From Pseudomonadota bacterium (GTDB lineage: Bacteria; Pseudomonadota; Gammaproteobacteria; Xanthomonadales; SZUA-38): 64,000 bases of DNA. The DNA lies in assembly GCA_039033415.1 (NCBI GenBank), contig JBCCCR010000025.1, positions 1 through 64,000 of the forward strand. The letters are read 5' to 3'. The notes below the pieces were generated by a model, which searched no databases, had not been told where the DNA came from, and saw only the letters and a list, made by a program, of their open reading frames with translations. This document shows, in pieces, positions 25,783-34,750 of the stretch. The position numbers and the translations under genes were made by a program. The first letter of the stretch is position 1. The number at the start of each line of letters is the position of its first letter.

Positions 25783-27534
25783 CTAGCCGCCGCAGCCAAG
25801 ACCTTCGACGCCAGCTAGGCGGGTCAGAGCAAGTTGCTCAGTGCCCTCGGACCCCAGTAGTGACCCGGAGGCTGATTCGCAGTCGAAAAACGTCAGTTCC
25901 AGCGTACCCCAGGAATCCAAGGTGACCGCGTCGGGATCGAAATTGTTGAAAACACCACCGGTGGCCTCCAACATGTTTACCGTGACCGCGGTTCCGGGTG
26001 CAACTTCGCCCTGGTAGTCGCCTACCAGCCACAGCCGCTCTCCCGAATCACTAAAGCCATAGAAATAGATCAGAAATCGGTCTCTGGCGATAAACTGGAT
26101 ATTGAACCCGCGACCTGAACTGGCCGGGTCGAACCAGGAACCGGTTGCGCCGACCAGGCCCTCGGGGCCGGCTGTGGCTTCGAAAGCGCCCAGATCTATT
26201 GGCCCCTCCGCCAGCCTGAACTCAGCGTTTGCGTTGGGGAGACCCGAAGGCTTGGCAGGTGGGTGAAATACGGGCTGCGATTTTGGCGCCTGGATAGCAA
26301 ATTCCGGTTCGCTTGTGTTGGTCGCAACACCGCTGTTGATCAATGGGCTGTCGGCGGCGGGCCTTAAGTCAAGTCGGGAAAAATTAGAGAATTTCGGATC
26401 TGCGGCAATAATTGAGTCGGTGAAGCCATCGGGAATGGAGACGGAACCAGACTCCATCCAATTGTTTTTACCGGCGATTGTTGTGCTCCCGGTGAACCAG
26501 TTGGCCTCGGTCTCTCTCACTATTCGAAGCGCACTGGATCCCGCGTTAAAGAACACGTTGTTGCTGGCCTCAAGAGACTCAAGGCCATCAAACAAACGAA
26601 AAACGGTAGCCTGCCCACCGCCGGTCCGGATCACCGTGTTGTTCACAAAGCGATAGCGCCCGAAACTCTGACCGGTGGCATCGCCCCCGAGCCGCAGGAT
26701 CGATCCAAAGTCGCTGGTATGCAGGATCACGTTGCCTACGATGTCCGAGTCCTCACGAGCAAGCGACTCGGTCCATCCATCGGCGACGCCTGCCGGATCC
26801 GGGCCGATCAACTCCAGTTCGTGGTAGAAGCCGCTCTCGAGCCAGTTGTAGTAGATTTCGTTTCGCTCCGCCCGACTCTTGATCAGGTTGCCGCCCTCAC
26901 CGGTCCCAAACTGGCTGTCTGAGACGTAACTGAATTGCAGTCGGAAGACGCTATCGGGGTATCTCACCTGATCGGTAGACATATAGATCGCGTGGCGGCC
27001 CCCATTTGCGCCAGCGTTGACTACGGCCGAGTATTCGATTGTTAGCGATCCGGAATCCTGATCCGCGCCGAGAATCCCGTTGCCGGGGCAGTCGTGGACA
27101 AAGACACGCCGCAATACAACACCGGTTCCCTGGTGAAAAAAACATCGAAAGCTGCCGCCGGTGATATCGAGGTTTTCAAATTCGATATAGCTTGCCTGGT
27201 TGTGAACCGTGTTGACGCCGCCCTCGAATCGCGGGGGTAGCCCGTTGACGTTCACGCCAATAATGCGGGTGGGATGGCCCGGCTCACCACCATGTTGCGA
27301 CCTGATGCGGGCGCTGCCATAGGTAGTGTTGCCGCGAAGCAACACCGTATCGTCAGGTCCCAGCGTCTCGGCAGCAAGTAACTCGTTCAGGTCTCGAAAT
27401 GTCGCCCCCGGACCGACCTCATACGTGGCTGCATGACCGATCTCAAGGATTGACGCGCCAAGTAGCAAAACGCAGGCGAACCCTCTTACCATTCCTTGGC
27501 CTCTAACTGTCCACAACCCAATGAACCGTTTCAT
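25783..27534 (-). CDS. Secreted right-handed beta-helix protein with C-terminal WFDPxxSGRGFN domain
   Basis: 583 residues with a signal peptide ending near EIGHA-ATYEVGPG. Residues ~45-410 are a parallel beta-helix with short repeated strands (IEFENLDITGGSF, LRRVFVHDCPGNGI, LTIEYSAVVNAG), typical of pectate-lyase-like polysaccharide lyases and epimerases. Beta-helix proteins in EPS loci often cut or epimerise the polymer; no specific active site was identified. Residues ~455-580 form a separate beta-rich domain (GSWFDPASSGRGFNIQF... IYFYGFSDSGERLWLVGDY) that I recall at the end of unrelated secreted gammaproteobacterial proteins. An internal ATG at 27492 with a better-placed ribosome site could be the true start. 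It stands alone, convergent with the preceding gene. Confidence 0.82.
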   Translation of the reverse strand: MKRFIGLWTVRGQGMVRGFACVLLLGASILEIGHAATYEVGPGATFRDLNELLAAETLGPDDTVLLRGNTTYGSARIRSQHGGEPGHPTRIIGVNVNGLPPRFEGGVNTVHNQASYIEFENLDITGGSFRCFFHQGTGVVLRRVFVHDCPGNGILGADQDSGSLTIEYSAVVNAGANGGRHAIYMSTDQVRYPDSVFRLQFSYVSDSQFGTGEGGNLIKSRAERNEIYYNWLESGFYHELELIGPDPAGVADGWTESLAREDSDIVGNVILHTSDFGSILRLGGDATGQSFGRYRFVNNTVIRTGGGQATVFRLFDGLESLEASNNVFFNAGSSALRIVRETEANWFTGSTTIAGKNNWMESGSVSIPDGFTDSIIAADPKFSNFSRLDLRPAADSPLINSGVATNTSEPEFAIQAPKSQPVFHPPAKPSGLPNANAEFRLAEGPIDLGAFEATAGPEGLVGATGSWFDPASSGRGFNIQFIARDRFLIYFYGFSDSGERLWLVGDYQGEVAPGTAVTVNMLEATGGVFNNFDPDAVTLDSWGTLELTFFDCESASGSLLGSEGTEQLALTRLAGVEGLGCGG

Positions 27535-27813
27535 ATCCTTTGTGAATTCGTAGTGAACTCAGCCGCCACAATGCCGGCTGAATCAGGTGCGCGAACCCTT
27601 TGCGGGTCCCGCGCGAGCACATAACGCAGGTGTCACCTATACCGGCAAATCTGCTGTCGGTAAGAATGCAAACTTTGATGTTTAAGGTTGATCAACTGTG
27701 CCACCAATTGGCGAATCCGATATTATTGGTTCGTACAGCCGTCCCAGATGCCCTGAAAGTATGACCGCCACCCGTCGCTCCCCCAGTCGGCGCCACTCCC
27801 AGACCGAGACCCA

Positions 27814-28842
27814 ATGAGGAAATCACGACTACTAAGCCGGATTTTCTACTATTCTGGCATGGCAGCGCTAAGTCAGGGCTTTTCACGCCTGGGGCCAAGG
27901 CCGCTGAACGTTCTGGCTTATCACAGGATCCTTCCGACCTGGGACGAGCAGTATCCGGGAGATCTGGAGCTGGTGAGCGCTTCGCTGGAAGACTTTCGCT
28001 GGCAAATGAAATTCGTAAAAAAGCACTTTGACCCAATTACCCTGGACGAATTGCTGAAAGCGGTTGGCGACGAGTCCAGGCTGCCTGAACGACCTGTAAT
28101 GATCACCTTTGATGATGGCTTTCAGGACAACTTTCGCTACGCACTTCCTGTGCTGAAGGAGTTTGATCTCTCGGCAGTTTTTTTTGTCTCCACCGGCTTA
28201 ATTGGAGGAAGCACGCCATTTTGGTTCAACTGGATCTGTTCTGCGCTGCTTGCAACATCTGCGACGGACATCTCGTCCAGAATCCTGGGTGAACCGGTGC
28301 CGATCCCGCAGGATCAGGACGGTCGCCGATCATTGGCCGGAGAAATATTAAAGACGCTCAAGCGGATACCCAATGACGGTCGACTCAAAGCTATCGAGCA
28401 GCTTACTGAAGAGCTCAACGTCCCGATTCAGGTCGAGGACTCGGACGATATGCCAATGACCTGGGCTCAGCTGACCGAGATCGTAAAAGCGGGAAGCTAC
28501 GTGGAGAGTCACGCCCACGATCATGCAATTCTTTCAATGATGAGTCCCGAGGAGATTCGTTCCGAAATTGAGACGTCCAAGGCCGAAATTGAGCGTAATC
28601 TGAATCGACCATGCAGGGCTATTTCGTATCCGGTAGGCGGACCCGGTGCGATCAACGAGCATGTGCTTCACTCGGTCCGGGAGGCCGGATTGAAGGTAGG
28701 ATTCACCTATGTTTCGGGAACCAACAAACGCAACATCAGCGAGCCGTTAATGCTACGCCGGACCCATGTTGAGCGCTACATCGATCGCGCCGAATTTGCA
28801 ACCCGCATGTTGATGCAGCACCGAATTTTCGTACAGCAATGA
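27814..28842 (+). CDS. Polysaccharide deacetylase (NodB-homology, CE4-like)
   Basis: 342 residues. The NodB core starts at PVMITFDDGFQDN (D100-D101) and carries SHAHDH near residue 230 as the zinc-site motif. Other features are LAYHRI near residue 36 and YPVGGPG (motif 3). There is no clear signal peptide, so a cytosolic or N-terminally membrane-attached position is likely. It removes N- or O-acetyl groups from a polysaccharide or lipid-linked precursor. It shares ATGA with a second deacetylase gene, which is followed by a glycosyltransferase: a three-gene operon. This longer form resembles the XrtA-system deacetylase in layout. Confidence 0.88.
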   Translation: MRKSRLLSRIFYYSGMAALSQGFSRLGPRPLNVLAYHRILPTWDEQYPGDLELVSASLEDFRWQMKFVKKHFDPITLDELLKAVGDESRLPERPVMITFDDGFQDNFRYALPVLKEFDLSAVFFVSTGLIGGSTPFWFNWICSALLATSATDISSRILGEPVPIPQDQDGRRSLAGEILKTLKRIPNDGRLKAIEQLTEELNVPIQVEDSDDMPMTWAQLTEIVKAGSYVESHAHDHAILSMMSPEEIRSEIETSKAEIERNLNRPCRAISYPVGGPGAINEHVLHSVREAGLKVGFTYVSGTNKRNISEPLMLRRTHVERYIDRAEFATRMLMQHRIFVQQ

Positions 28843-29459
28843 TTCGTCTAATTAAACGACCTGTTCAGTATGCGCTGTCACTTGGCTGCGTGCGCTGGGG
28901 ATTGACGGACAGTAACGCTCGTTTTGGCCTGACCTTTGACGACGGGCCGAGCCCGGCATATACGCCCGCGCTACTTGATACGCTTGATCGCCACGGGGCA
29001 AAAGCGACTTTTTACGCGATCGGTCGAAATCTTGAGCTGTTTCCTGAGGTCGCTCGCGAAATCATTTCCCGTGGCCACCAGCTGGGTAATCATTCGCACA
29101 TGCATCGGGGCTTCGCCAAGCTGACGGTAGCCCAGCAGCTCGAAGAGCTTGAACGAACTAACGAGTTACTCTGCGCTTTAACAGGCAACACCCATTTTAA
29201 GTTTCGCCCCCCGAGGGGACAGCTACCGCCCCAGCTTTTGCTGGCTCTCGGCAAGCGGCGCCAGCCTATTCAGATGTGGACATTCGACAGCCGGGACTAC
29301 CTGAAAGATGCGAACCTGGTTTTTGACCGGTTCCGGCAGCGGCATCCACGCGCTGGAGACGTACTTCTGTTCCACGATGATGGCCCGGTAGCGGCCCAGG
29401 TGCTGGATGAACTTCTCCCGGTTTGGAATCTATCAGGGCTATCGCCCGTACCAGCCTAG
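28839..29459 (+). CDS. Short polysaccharide deacetylase (NodB domain)
   Basis: 206 residues made almost wholly of a NodB domain: LTFDDGPSP (D34-D35, general base and zinc ligand), GNHSHMH (zinc ligands), FRPPRGQ, WTFDSRDY and FHDDG (final motif, usually LHD). All five CE4 motifs are present, so it should be active. It lacks an export signal. It overlaps the previous deacetylase gene by 4 nt. The two proteins are different in length and sequence, suggesting two acetyl groups or two steps rather than a recent duplication. Confidence 0.9.
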   Translation: MIRLIKRPVQYALSLGCVRWGLTDSNARFGLTFDDGPSPAYTPALLDTLDRHGAKATFYAIGRNLELFPEVAREIISRGHQLGNHSHMHRGFAKLTVAQQLEELERTNELLCALTGNTHFKFRPPRGQLPPQLLLALGKRRQPIQMWTFDSRDYLKDANLVFDRFRQRHPRAGDVLLFHDDGPVAAQVLDELLPVWNLSGLSPVPA

Positions 29460-29472
29460 TCAAACCATTCGA

Positions 29473-30597
29473 GTGAACATCCTCCACACGACGCTTTCAT
29501 TCGAGCCAGGCGGGCGCAGACAAGCAATTGAAAACCTGGCTGATGGCGGAAACGGAACAGGTTTCAATTCCTACCTGTGTTGCCTCAACCAGACAGGCTG
29601 TCCACGCGAGAAAATAGCCGCGCGATTCGAGGATCACTTGGAGCTAAACAGAAGATCGCTGTTTGGCAGACGCGAGCGAGGAGTCTTTCGCTCCTTCGTC
29701 CGTGACAACAACATCGATCTCATTCATTCACACGACGGTGCCGCGCTGTTTTTTTCCAGCCTTTTCTTGCTTGGCGATCACAGGGTCAAACAAATCACGA
29801 CCTTTCATCGATCGCTTGGAATCGAGACCGCGACCTTCAAGGGAAAAGTCAGAAATGCGCTGGCCCTGCTGCGCTGCAACCTTGTATTGACCGCTAGCGA
29901 AGAGCGCCGAAATCACTACATTCAGGAAAACTGGGTTTCCCCACGGAAGGTTAGGACCATTCCTCTGGGAATCGATTTGTCCCAGTTTGCCTACTCCGCT
30001 GCCGGCAGGAACACAATCCGGATAGAGCTGGGGATTCCCGATTCGGCTTTAGTCTTTGGCGCTATCGGGCACTTCGGTGGAGAAAAAGGCATCGACATCG
30101 TCATTCGAGCGTTTCTGCGCTACAGTCGCCAAGAACCTGGTGCTCATCTATTGGTGGTCGGCACGGGATCGGATTCGCAAATCGACCTGATCCGCAGCCT
30201 TGTGCCTGCGGAGGGCGAAGACCACAGCAAGACGAAAGTCCACTTTCTTGGATTCAGGTCCGACATTGGGGATGTGCTCTCTGCCTGCGATGTGTTTGTA
30301 CATGGCGCAAGGCAGGAAGCGTTTGGCCTGGTTTTAGCAGAAGCGCTTTCAAACGGGAAACCTGTCGTGGCAACCGCAACAGGCGGCGCCGCACAAATTC
30401 TTAATCCGGACGTTGGCGTTATCGTCCCGGTTGACGACGTAGAGTCAATGGCTGACACCCTGTCCGATATTGCCTCCCAGCCAGAGATTCGCGCACAGAT
30501 GGGCGCATCAGCGGTAGAGCGAGCGCAAAAGGAATTTAGTGTCCAGAGCTACGCCAAGGTGATGACCGCGGTCTATAGCGAGGTACTCGAGAATTAG
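29473..30597 (+). CDS. Family 4 glycosyltransferase
   Basis: A GT-B enzyme of about 374 residues: VNILHTTLSFEPGGRRQAIENLA at the start, NNIDLIHSHDGAALFF, TIPLGIDLSQF, FGAIGHFGGEKGIDIVIRAF and HGARQEAFGLVLAEALSNGKPVVATATGG (the EAFG-x7-E donor motif). The GTG at 29473, 13 nt after the deacetylase stop, gives the expected N-terminal strand. An ATG at 29407 would overlap that gene and add 22 atypical residues; neither has a strong ribosome site. It adds a sugar, possibly one later deacetylated by the two upstream enzymes. Confidence 0.88.
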   Translation: MNILHTTLSFEPGGRRQAIENLADGGNGTGFNSYLCCLNQTGCPREKIAARFEDHLELNRRSLFGRRERGVFRSFVRDNNIDLIHSHDGAALFFSSLFLLGDHRVKQITTFHRSLGIETATFKGKVRNALALLRCNLVLTASEERRNHYIQENWVSPRKVRTIPLGIDLSQFAYSAAGRNTIRIELGIPDSALVFGAIGHFGGEKGIDIVIRAFLRYSRQEPGAHLLVVGTGSDSQIDLIRSLVPAEGEDHSKTKVHFLGFRSDIGDVLSACDVFVHGARQEAFGLVLAEALSNGKPVVATATGGAAQILNPDVGVIVPVDDVESMADTLSDIASQPEIRAQMGASAVERAQKEFSVQSYAKVMTAVYSEVLEN

Positions 30598-30643
30598 TCG
30601 AATCTGCTTGGACCGGGTACTTTCGACGCTCCTCTGCGACTAC

Positions 30644-31714
30644 TCAACCGAGGTTCGGAGCGGTATCGGACTTCGATGACATTCCCGGGTCTTGATCTGC
30701 GCCGCCGCTACTAAAAGCCAGCACCGCGTCCGACTCGATGAGGTGGCTATAAAGATGGTGCGATTTGCCAATTGGGTCTGGAAGCGGGTCCCAATCGCGG
30801 CGGAAGATCTTTTTCGCAACGCCGCCAATCCTGTTAGAAAGATTGACTGGAAGAAAAAAGAAACGACAGATGAGAAATGCTTTTCTTCTGAAAGCCCAGT
30901 TATACATGCCCTGCTCGGAGTAGAACCCATAGCCCCAGCGCCGCTCAAACTCGCGGTGTGACTCTCTCGAAAGTCGCTCGCTCCAGCGGAAAAAGAAATA
31001 CCGCATATCGGCAAGCTCCATACGCGTTCCCAGGTTGTCGAACAGCACGACTGACTGCGGCACAATTACCACAGCCTCTCCTTTGTGTTCGAGCTGCATA
31101 CAGATATCAATGTGTTCTCGAACGACCATCTGAGGAATATCCAAAGCCCTCAGCTTATCCGTGTCGAACACAACGCCATGAAGTTCAAAAGTCTCCGATC
31201 GGGAAACACTCTCCGGCAAATTTTCGGGCAACTCCCGCCGAAACAGTTTGTGCTCAATCAGCAGTTCACGCCCCTGGTATTCAACGACTCTGATTTCGCT
31301 CTGGTGCAGGTGATTTCGGATTTTTGCGCCGATGTCTACTCCGTCTTTTTCCAAAATCAATGGCGAGGCAATTGCTGCGCCTTCGTCGACAGCTCGCTTC
31401 AGCGGTTCATACCATTCAGCAGTGACTCTAGAATCGTTGTCTATCCAAGCGGTCTTCTTACCTTTTACTTTGGGCAGTATCCGTTGAAGGGCAGCCATCG
31501 GGGTGATCAGGCCGTACTCCACAACGCGTGCAAGTTTTTTCGTCGCGATAGATTCATCAATCTGCTGTCGCAGGCGCTTCGGGTATCCGAGGTCCAGTAC
31601 CAGGAGCTCAAAAGGCTCGGAAGTGTGCCTGTAGATTTCTTCAATGCATTCAACGACACCAGAGTATCGGTCTCGGGGACCAACAATAACCGTCAAATCG
31701 AGATTTTCATGCAT
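30644..31714 (-). CDS. Family 2-like glycosyltransferase
   Basis: 356 residues with a GT-A-like N-terminal half: DLTVIVGPRDRYSGVVECIEEIYRHT, FELLVLDLGYP and TAWIDNDSRV (acidic metal site). Then LHGVVFDTDKLRALD and VVREHIDICMQLEHKG, a common acceptor-side motif. The C-terminal third (from ~255) is rich in aromatic and basic residues with a hydrophobic patch and may be membrane-associated. No recognised sub-family. It is a single-gene unit between a convergent glycosyltransferase and a divergent secreted protein. Probably one of the EPS-assembling transferases. Confidence 0.75.
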   Translation of the reverse strand: MHENLDLTVIVGPRDRYSGVVECIEEIYRHTSEPFELLVLDLGYPKRLRQQIDESIATKKLARVVEYGLITPMAALQRILPKVKGKKTAWIDNDSRVTAEWYEPLKRAVDEGAAIASPLILEKDGVDIGAKIRNHLHQSEIRVVEYQGRELLIEHKLFRRELPENLPESVSRSETFELHGVVFDTDKLRALDIPQMVVREHIDICMQLEHKGEAVVIVPQSVVLFDNLGTRMELADMRYFFFRWSERLSRESHREFERRWGYGFYSEQGMYNWAFRRKAFLICRFFFLPVNLSNRIGGVAKKIFRRDWDPLPDPIGKSHHLYSHLIESDAVLAFSSGGADQDPGMSSKSDTAPNLG

Positions 31715-31796
31715 GAAACAAATTCCTTTGGCTGGTGGCCCGTTCTACAGGTAGTGCGACTACAATTATATTTGATTTTGTGCTGCGGCCGAGATT

Positions 31797-33440
31797 ATGC
31801 AAGCCCATCCCGACAAATACCGTACCGTGACAATACCTTCGACACTTGGCCGCCTGAGTGGCTATGGCATACGAGTCGCAACTCGATTGCGACGCCTTCT
31901 TGCGGTGTCTTTGATACTCATGGCCAGCGGCCCGACGTTTGCGGAATCCGCCGAACGGGAATTTGAACTCCTGCCGTTTCCGGACGGTGACTACAGCGAC
32001 CGAATAACAATCGGCATCCCCTTCCCCCCCGGAGACCTGTCAAGCGTAGCTGACTTTCAGCTGTTCGTGGACGGCAAGTCCGTAGAGATTGCCGCGCGCC
32101 CGATTCTCCGATGGCACTGGCTCGACAACAGCATAAGAGCTCTGAGAGTTCAGTTCGATCTGTCAGTCGGCACTGACAAGAAGTTTCACTTTTTGACAGG
32201 TTCAGCAGCAGGCCCACCCATGAATACCCTCGCGGAGGACACTCAAGCCGGGATGAGTTTTCTCGCCGTTATGAGCCCGCATTGGCTCACGCGGTCGAGA
32301 GTCGCCGGTCCGCAGGTGCCGTGGTCGAGACACGAACCCTATGATCGGTTCGTGGACACCGGCTACCAGTGGGCGAGGGACCTGCCGCTCGATGGCAAGG
32401 GGGCAGCGTGGCTGTTTGACCGGACTACCACGATTCTGCGGCACTATGTCCGCACCGGGGACCCCATGGTACTGCGCCACGGGGTACGCGCGGCGCGGTT
32501 TTATGTTTCGCACATCAAAAAGGATGGCGCTCCCGGAAGGCCAGACTGTCGCGGGGGCTGGCAATATGCGGGCATAAGTCCTTGTGACCCGAAATACGTC
32601 TACCTTGAGCCCCTGTTGATCTACTCGGCGTTGACCGGTGATGACTCGTTTCTAGAAGCAGCGCTGATTGAAAAAATGGTATCTGCCTGGGGAACCATAC
32701 CCGGCCCCTACCGGACCACTAGCAAGATGTTTACGGAGCGATTTGCGGGGCTCGGGTTACTCGCAATCACCGCCGCCTGGGAGATCACCGGCAACAAAAA
32801 ATATCTCGACGCCGTAGGCTCCCGAATCGGATGGCTGCACAGCCACCAGAACGGGAATCCCGATGCCCAACCGCCAGATGGATCTTGGCGTCACAGCTGG
32901 CAAAAGCACGAGTTTGAGCGCTACGACCCGGTCACGGACACTCGCGGCGCATCACCCTGGATGAGCGAAAACATCATTTCGGGGCTTTGGAGCGCCTGGT
33001 GGGCAACCCAGGATCCTCGCATTCCTCAGATGATCGCGTCTTTTGGCGAATACCTAGAAAACCACGGCTGGATTCGTGATGATGTTTTTGTTGTGTCGGG
33101 CAACACCTGGAAAAGTGACTGCGGCGGAAAAGATGCACCCATTTCATGGTACTGGTCCTCATCGGTCGAACCGTTGAATAAACTGATCGCCATCCAAAAC
33201 GATCACGGCTGGAACTCCGACGCACATTCGCCTGAACTGGCATTTGTCTCAGCGGCCGCTGCCTACTTCACGGATGACGCGGAACTCAGGTATCGCCTGC
33301 TATCAAGAATAGCACTCTTGGAGCAGACGACATTTAATCCAAGGTGCGCTAGGAACAGTCGTCCGCCCCGGCGGTTTAACTGGAGCAACCGTTCGACCCC
33401 AGGTTATCGGTGGATCATCAATGAGCTCCGAGACCCTTGA
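31797..33440 (+). CDS. Secreted protein, paralogue of the 21808 protein (putative polysaccharide-active toroid enzyme)
   Basis: 547 residues. A long basic N-terminus precedes a hydrophobic export segment (LLAVSLILMASGPTFA). A beta-type region (~50-140) is followed by a helical-repeat region with blocks shared with 21808: WLFDRTTT, RTGD, PDCRGG, CDPKYVYLEP, ALTGDDS, TERFAGLGLL, EITGN, HQNG, GSWRHSW and SPWMSENI. It lacks both the ~80-residue insertion and the C-terminal FRSGFEN tail of its paralogue. Conserved His, Glu, Tyr and Arg in the shared blocks could form an active site, but no known family is recognised. Two divergent copies within 10 kb of an EPS locus suggest action on the EPS. Confidence 0.8.
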   Translation: MQAHPDKYRTVTIPSTLGRLSGYGIRVATRLRRLLAVSLILMASGPTFAESAEREFELLPFPDGDYSDRITIGIPFPPGDLSSVADFQLFVDGKSVEIAARPILRWHWLDNSIRALRVQFDLSVGTDKKFHFLTGSAAGPPMNTLAEDTQAGMSFLAVMSPHWLTRSRVAGPQVPWSRHEPYDRFVDTGYQWARDLPLDGKGAAWLFDRTTTILRHYVRTGDPMVLRHGVRAARFYVSHIKKDGAPGRPDCRGGWQYAGISPCDPKYVYLEPLLIYSALTGDDSFLEAALIEKMVSAWGTIPGPYRTTSKMFTERFAGLGLLAITAAWEITGNKKYLDAVGSRIGWLHSHQNGNPDAQPPDGSWRHSWQKHEFERYDPVTDTRGASPWMSENIISGLWSAWWATQDPRIPQMIASFGEYLENHGWIRDDVFVVSGNTWKSDCGGKDAPISWYWSSSVEPLNKLIAIQNDHGWNSDAHSPELAFVSAAAAYFTDDAELRYRLLSRIALLEQTTFNPRCARNSRPPRRFNWSNRSTPGYRWIINELRDP

Positions 33441-33556
33441 TCTTTTTGAAGTCTCGGCCTCAATCAAATCTGTCGCCTAGGGCCCATGCGTGAGCCTCTT
33501 CGGAGAACGGCTGCAATTGCGCCGCTAGCCAAAGCGCGCATCGGCAATCGTCATGC

Positions 33557-34573
33557 CTACTGCATCGAAGCGGCTTTTTCGATCAATCGATCAATCGATG
33601 GGCTATTGCAGATCTCCTTCAGGCTGTTTAACAACGGCGTCGCGGACCAATTTGGGGTATAAATTTCCGCTTTTTCTACCAACGCACGCAAGTCACCTTC
33701 ACCAGCGTTATGGAGTGTGTGGATTCTAAAACGTTCCATGCCTACTCCCAAGCAAAAGTCGTCAAACTTAATGTTGTCGCCACCAATATTCTGAGACTCA
33801 AGTTTGAAAACAGCGACAGGTACACCGTAAGCAACGGAGAAAATAAAGGCATGGAGAGAGCTTGTGAGTACACAACGAGCCGAGGCGATATGGTCGATTA
33901 CGCTTTCGATTTTTTGTTTGCTGCGAACATGCAGATCTATGAATTCAAAATCGGGGATTCTGTCGAGCAGATTAGTATGTTTAAAATGCGGGACAACCAG
34001 ACCAATGGAATTAGTAACATGCAACGTCGGTCGGTAGATTAGTGGGAAGAGCATGGCAGGATCGCCAAACACTTTTGGGCACGGAATTCCGTGCTTTTTC
34101 AGGTTGTTTCTGGTCAGGGGGCCTCGTACAGCCAGGCATTTAGGAGATGCTACGATCGCCTCATTGTCTCTGATAATTCCGCTGCCCCATACATAAGAAT
34201 GGTCTTGGGCCAAGCGCACCGTACTGCCGATTCCCAACAGATGTTTCTTCCGGTCGAACAAACAGTCTGCGCCGGCAATGCGGGCCAGGAGATACGGCAT
34301 TAGCTCATCACCAAAATTTCCTAAGTGTCTTGACCACCAAACCTTCAACCGTTCCGGGTTTTTGATTCCCGACTCCCGCAACATGTCGAGGATCTCGAGA
34401 CGCTGTACTTTTTGATTAAGCACGTGGTGGCAGGGAACCCAGGTAGGTACACTGAAATGCTTCAGCCTTGTCCTAGACAGCAGTGAATGGGGCATAGCCC
34501 AATCGATGAGTATGTCTAACGCGGTTTCAATCGCCGATTTGACAATTCCCTTTAGCCAGAGGAAGCGCTGCAT
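33557..34573 (-). CDS. Polysaccharide pyruvyl transferase (ExoV/CsaB family)
   Basis: 338 residues with family hallmarks: WWSRHLGNFGDELMPYLLARI, LLGIGSTVRLA, VWGSGII, LAVRGPLTR, KVFGDPAMLFP and LTSSLHAFIFSVAYGVPVA. It puts a ketal pyruvate from phosphoenolpyruvate on a sugar of the repeat unit, adding negative charge to the polymer. It stands alone on the minus strand. This part of the window looks lower in G+C than the ends. Confidence 0.9.
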   Translation of the reverse strand: MQRFLWLKGIVKSAIETALDILIDWAMPHSLLSRTRLKHFSVPTWVPCHHVLNQKVQRLEILDMLRESGIKNPERLKVWWSRHLGNFGDELMPYLLARIAGADCLFDRKKHLLGIGSTVRLAQDHSYVWGSGIIRDNEAIVASPKCLAVRGPLTRNNLKKHGIPCPKVFGDPAMLFPLIYRPTLHVTNSIGLVVPHFKHTNLLDRIPDFEFIDLHVRSKQKIESVIDHIASARCVLTSSLHAFIFSVAYGVPVAVFKLESQNIGGDNIKFDDFCLGVGMERFRIHTLHNAGEGDLRALVEKAEIYTPNWSATPLLNSLKEICNSPSIDRLIEKAASMQ

Positions 34574-34602
34574 AAACGAAACTCATATTGAAACCCACGA
34601 CG

Positions 34603-34608
34603 ATTGTA
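34603..34608 (-). promoter_or_regulatory. Possible -10 box for the pyruvyl transferase gene
   Basis: Minus-strand TACAAT lies 29 nt before the ATG, at a sensible distance for a short leader. No matching -35 box is found at 16-18 bp, so support is weak. Confidence 0.25.
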
Positions 34609-34750
34609 GTGTTTTTCGGTGGCTTTATGGACAGGTGGGTTCGTTCGCGGTTGGTCGACGCACTTTCAAGGCGTTCGCTGCCCGTTTGACTCGTGCTAAC
34701 GCTCTTAGCCTGAAAGCCACAACAGCGGCGTTTTCGCTCCGTTGACGGTT

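Noticed and set aside
29223-29230. CTACCGCC, the complement of the ops element GGCGGTAG that recruits RfaH to polysaccharide operons
   Set aside because: It lies inside the coding sequence of a deacetylase and on the wrong strand for that operon, and no JUMPstart context is present.
31085-31966. 293-codon plus-strand frame overlapping the glycosyltransferase at 30644 and the secreted protein at 31797
   Set aside because: Both overlapped genes are supported by family blocks or an export signal and paralogy; this frame has neither.
33580-33599. Tandem ATCAATCG repeats
   Set aside because: Only about two and a half copies, inside the 3' coding end of the pyruvyl transferase (encoding Ile-Asp-Arg-Leu-Ile); too short to call a functional repeat.
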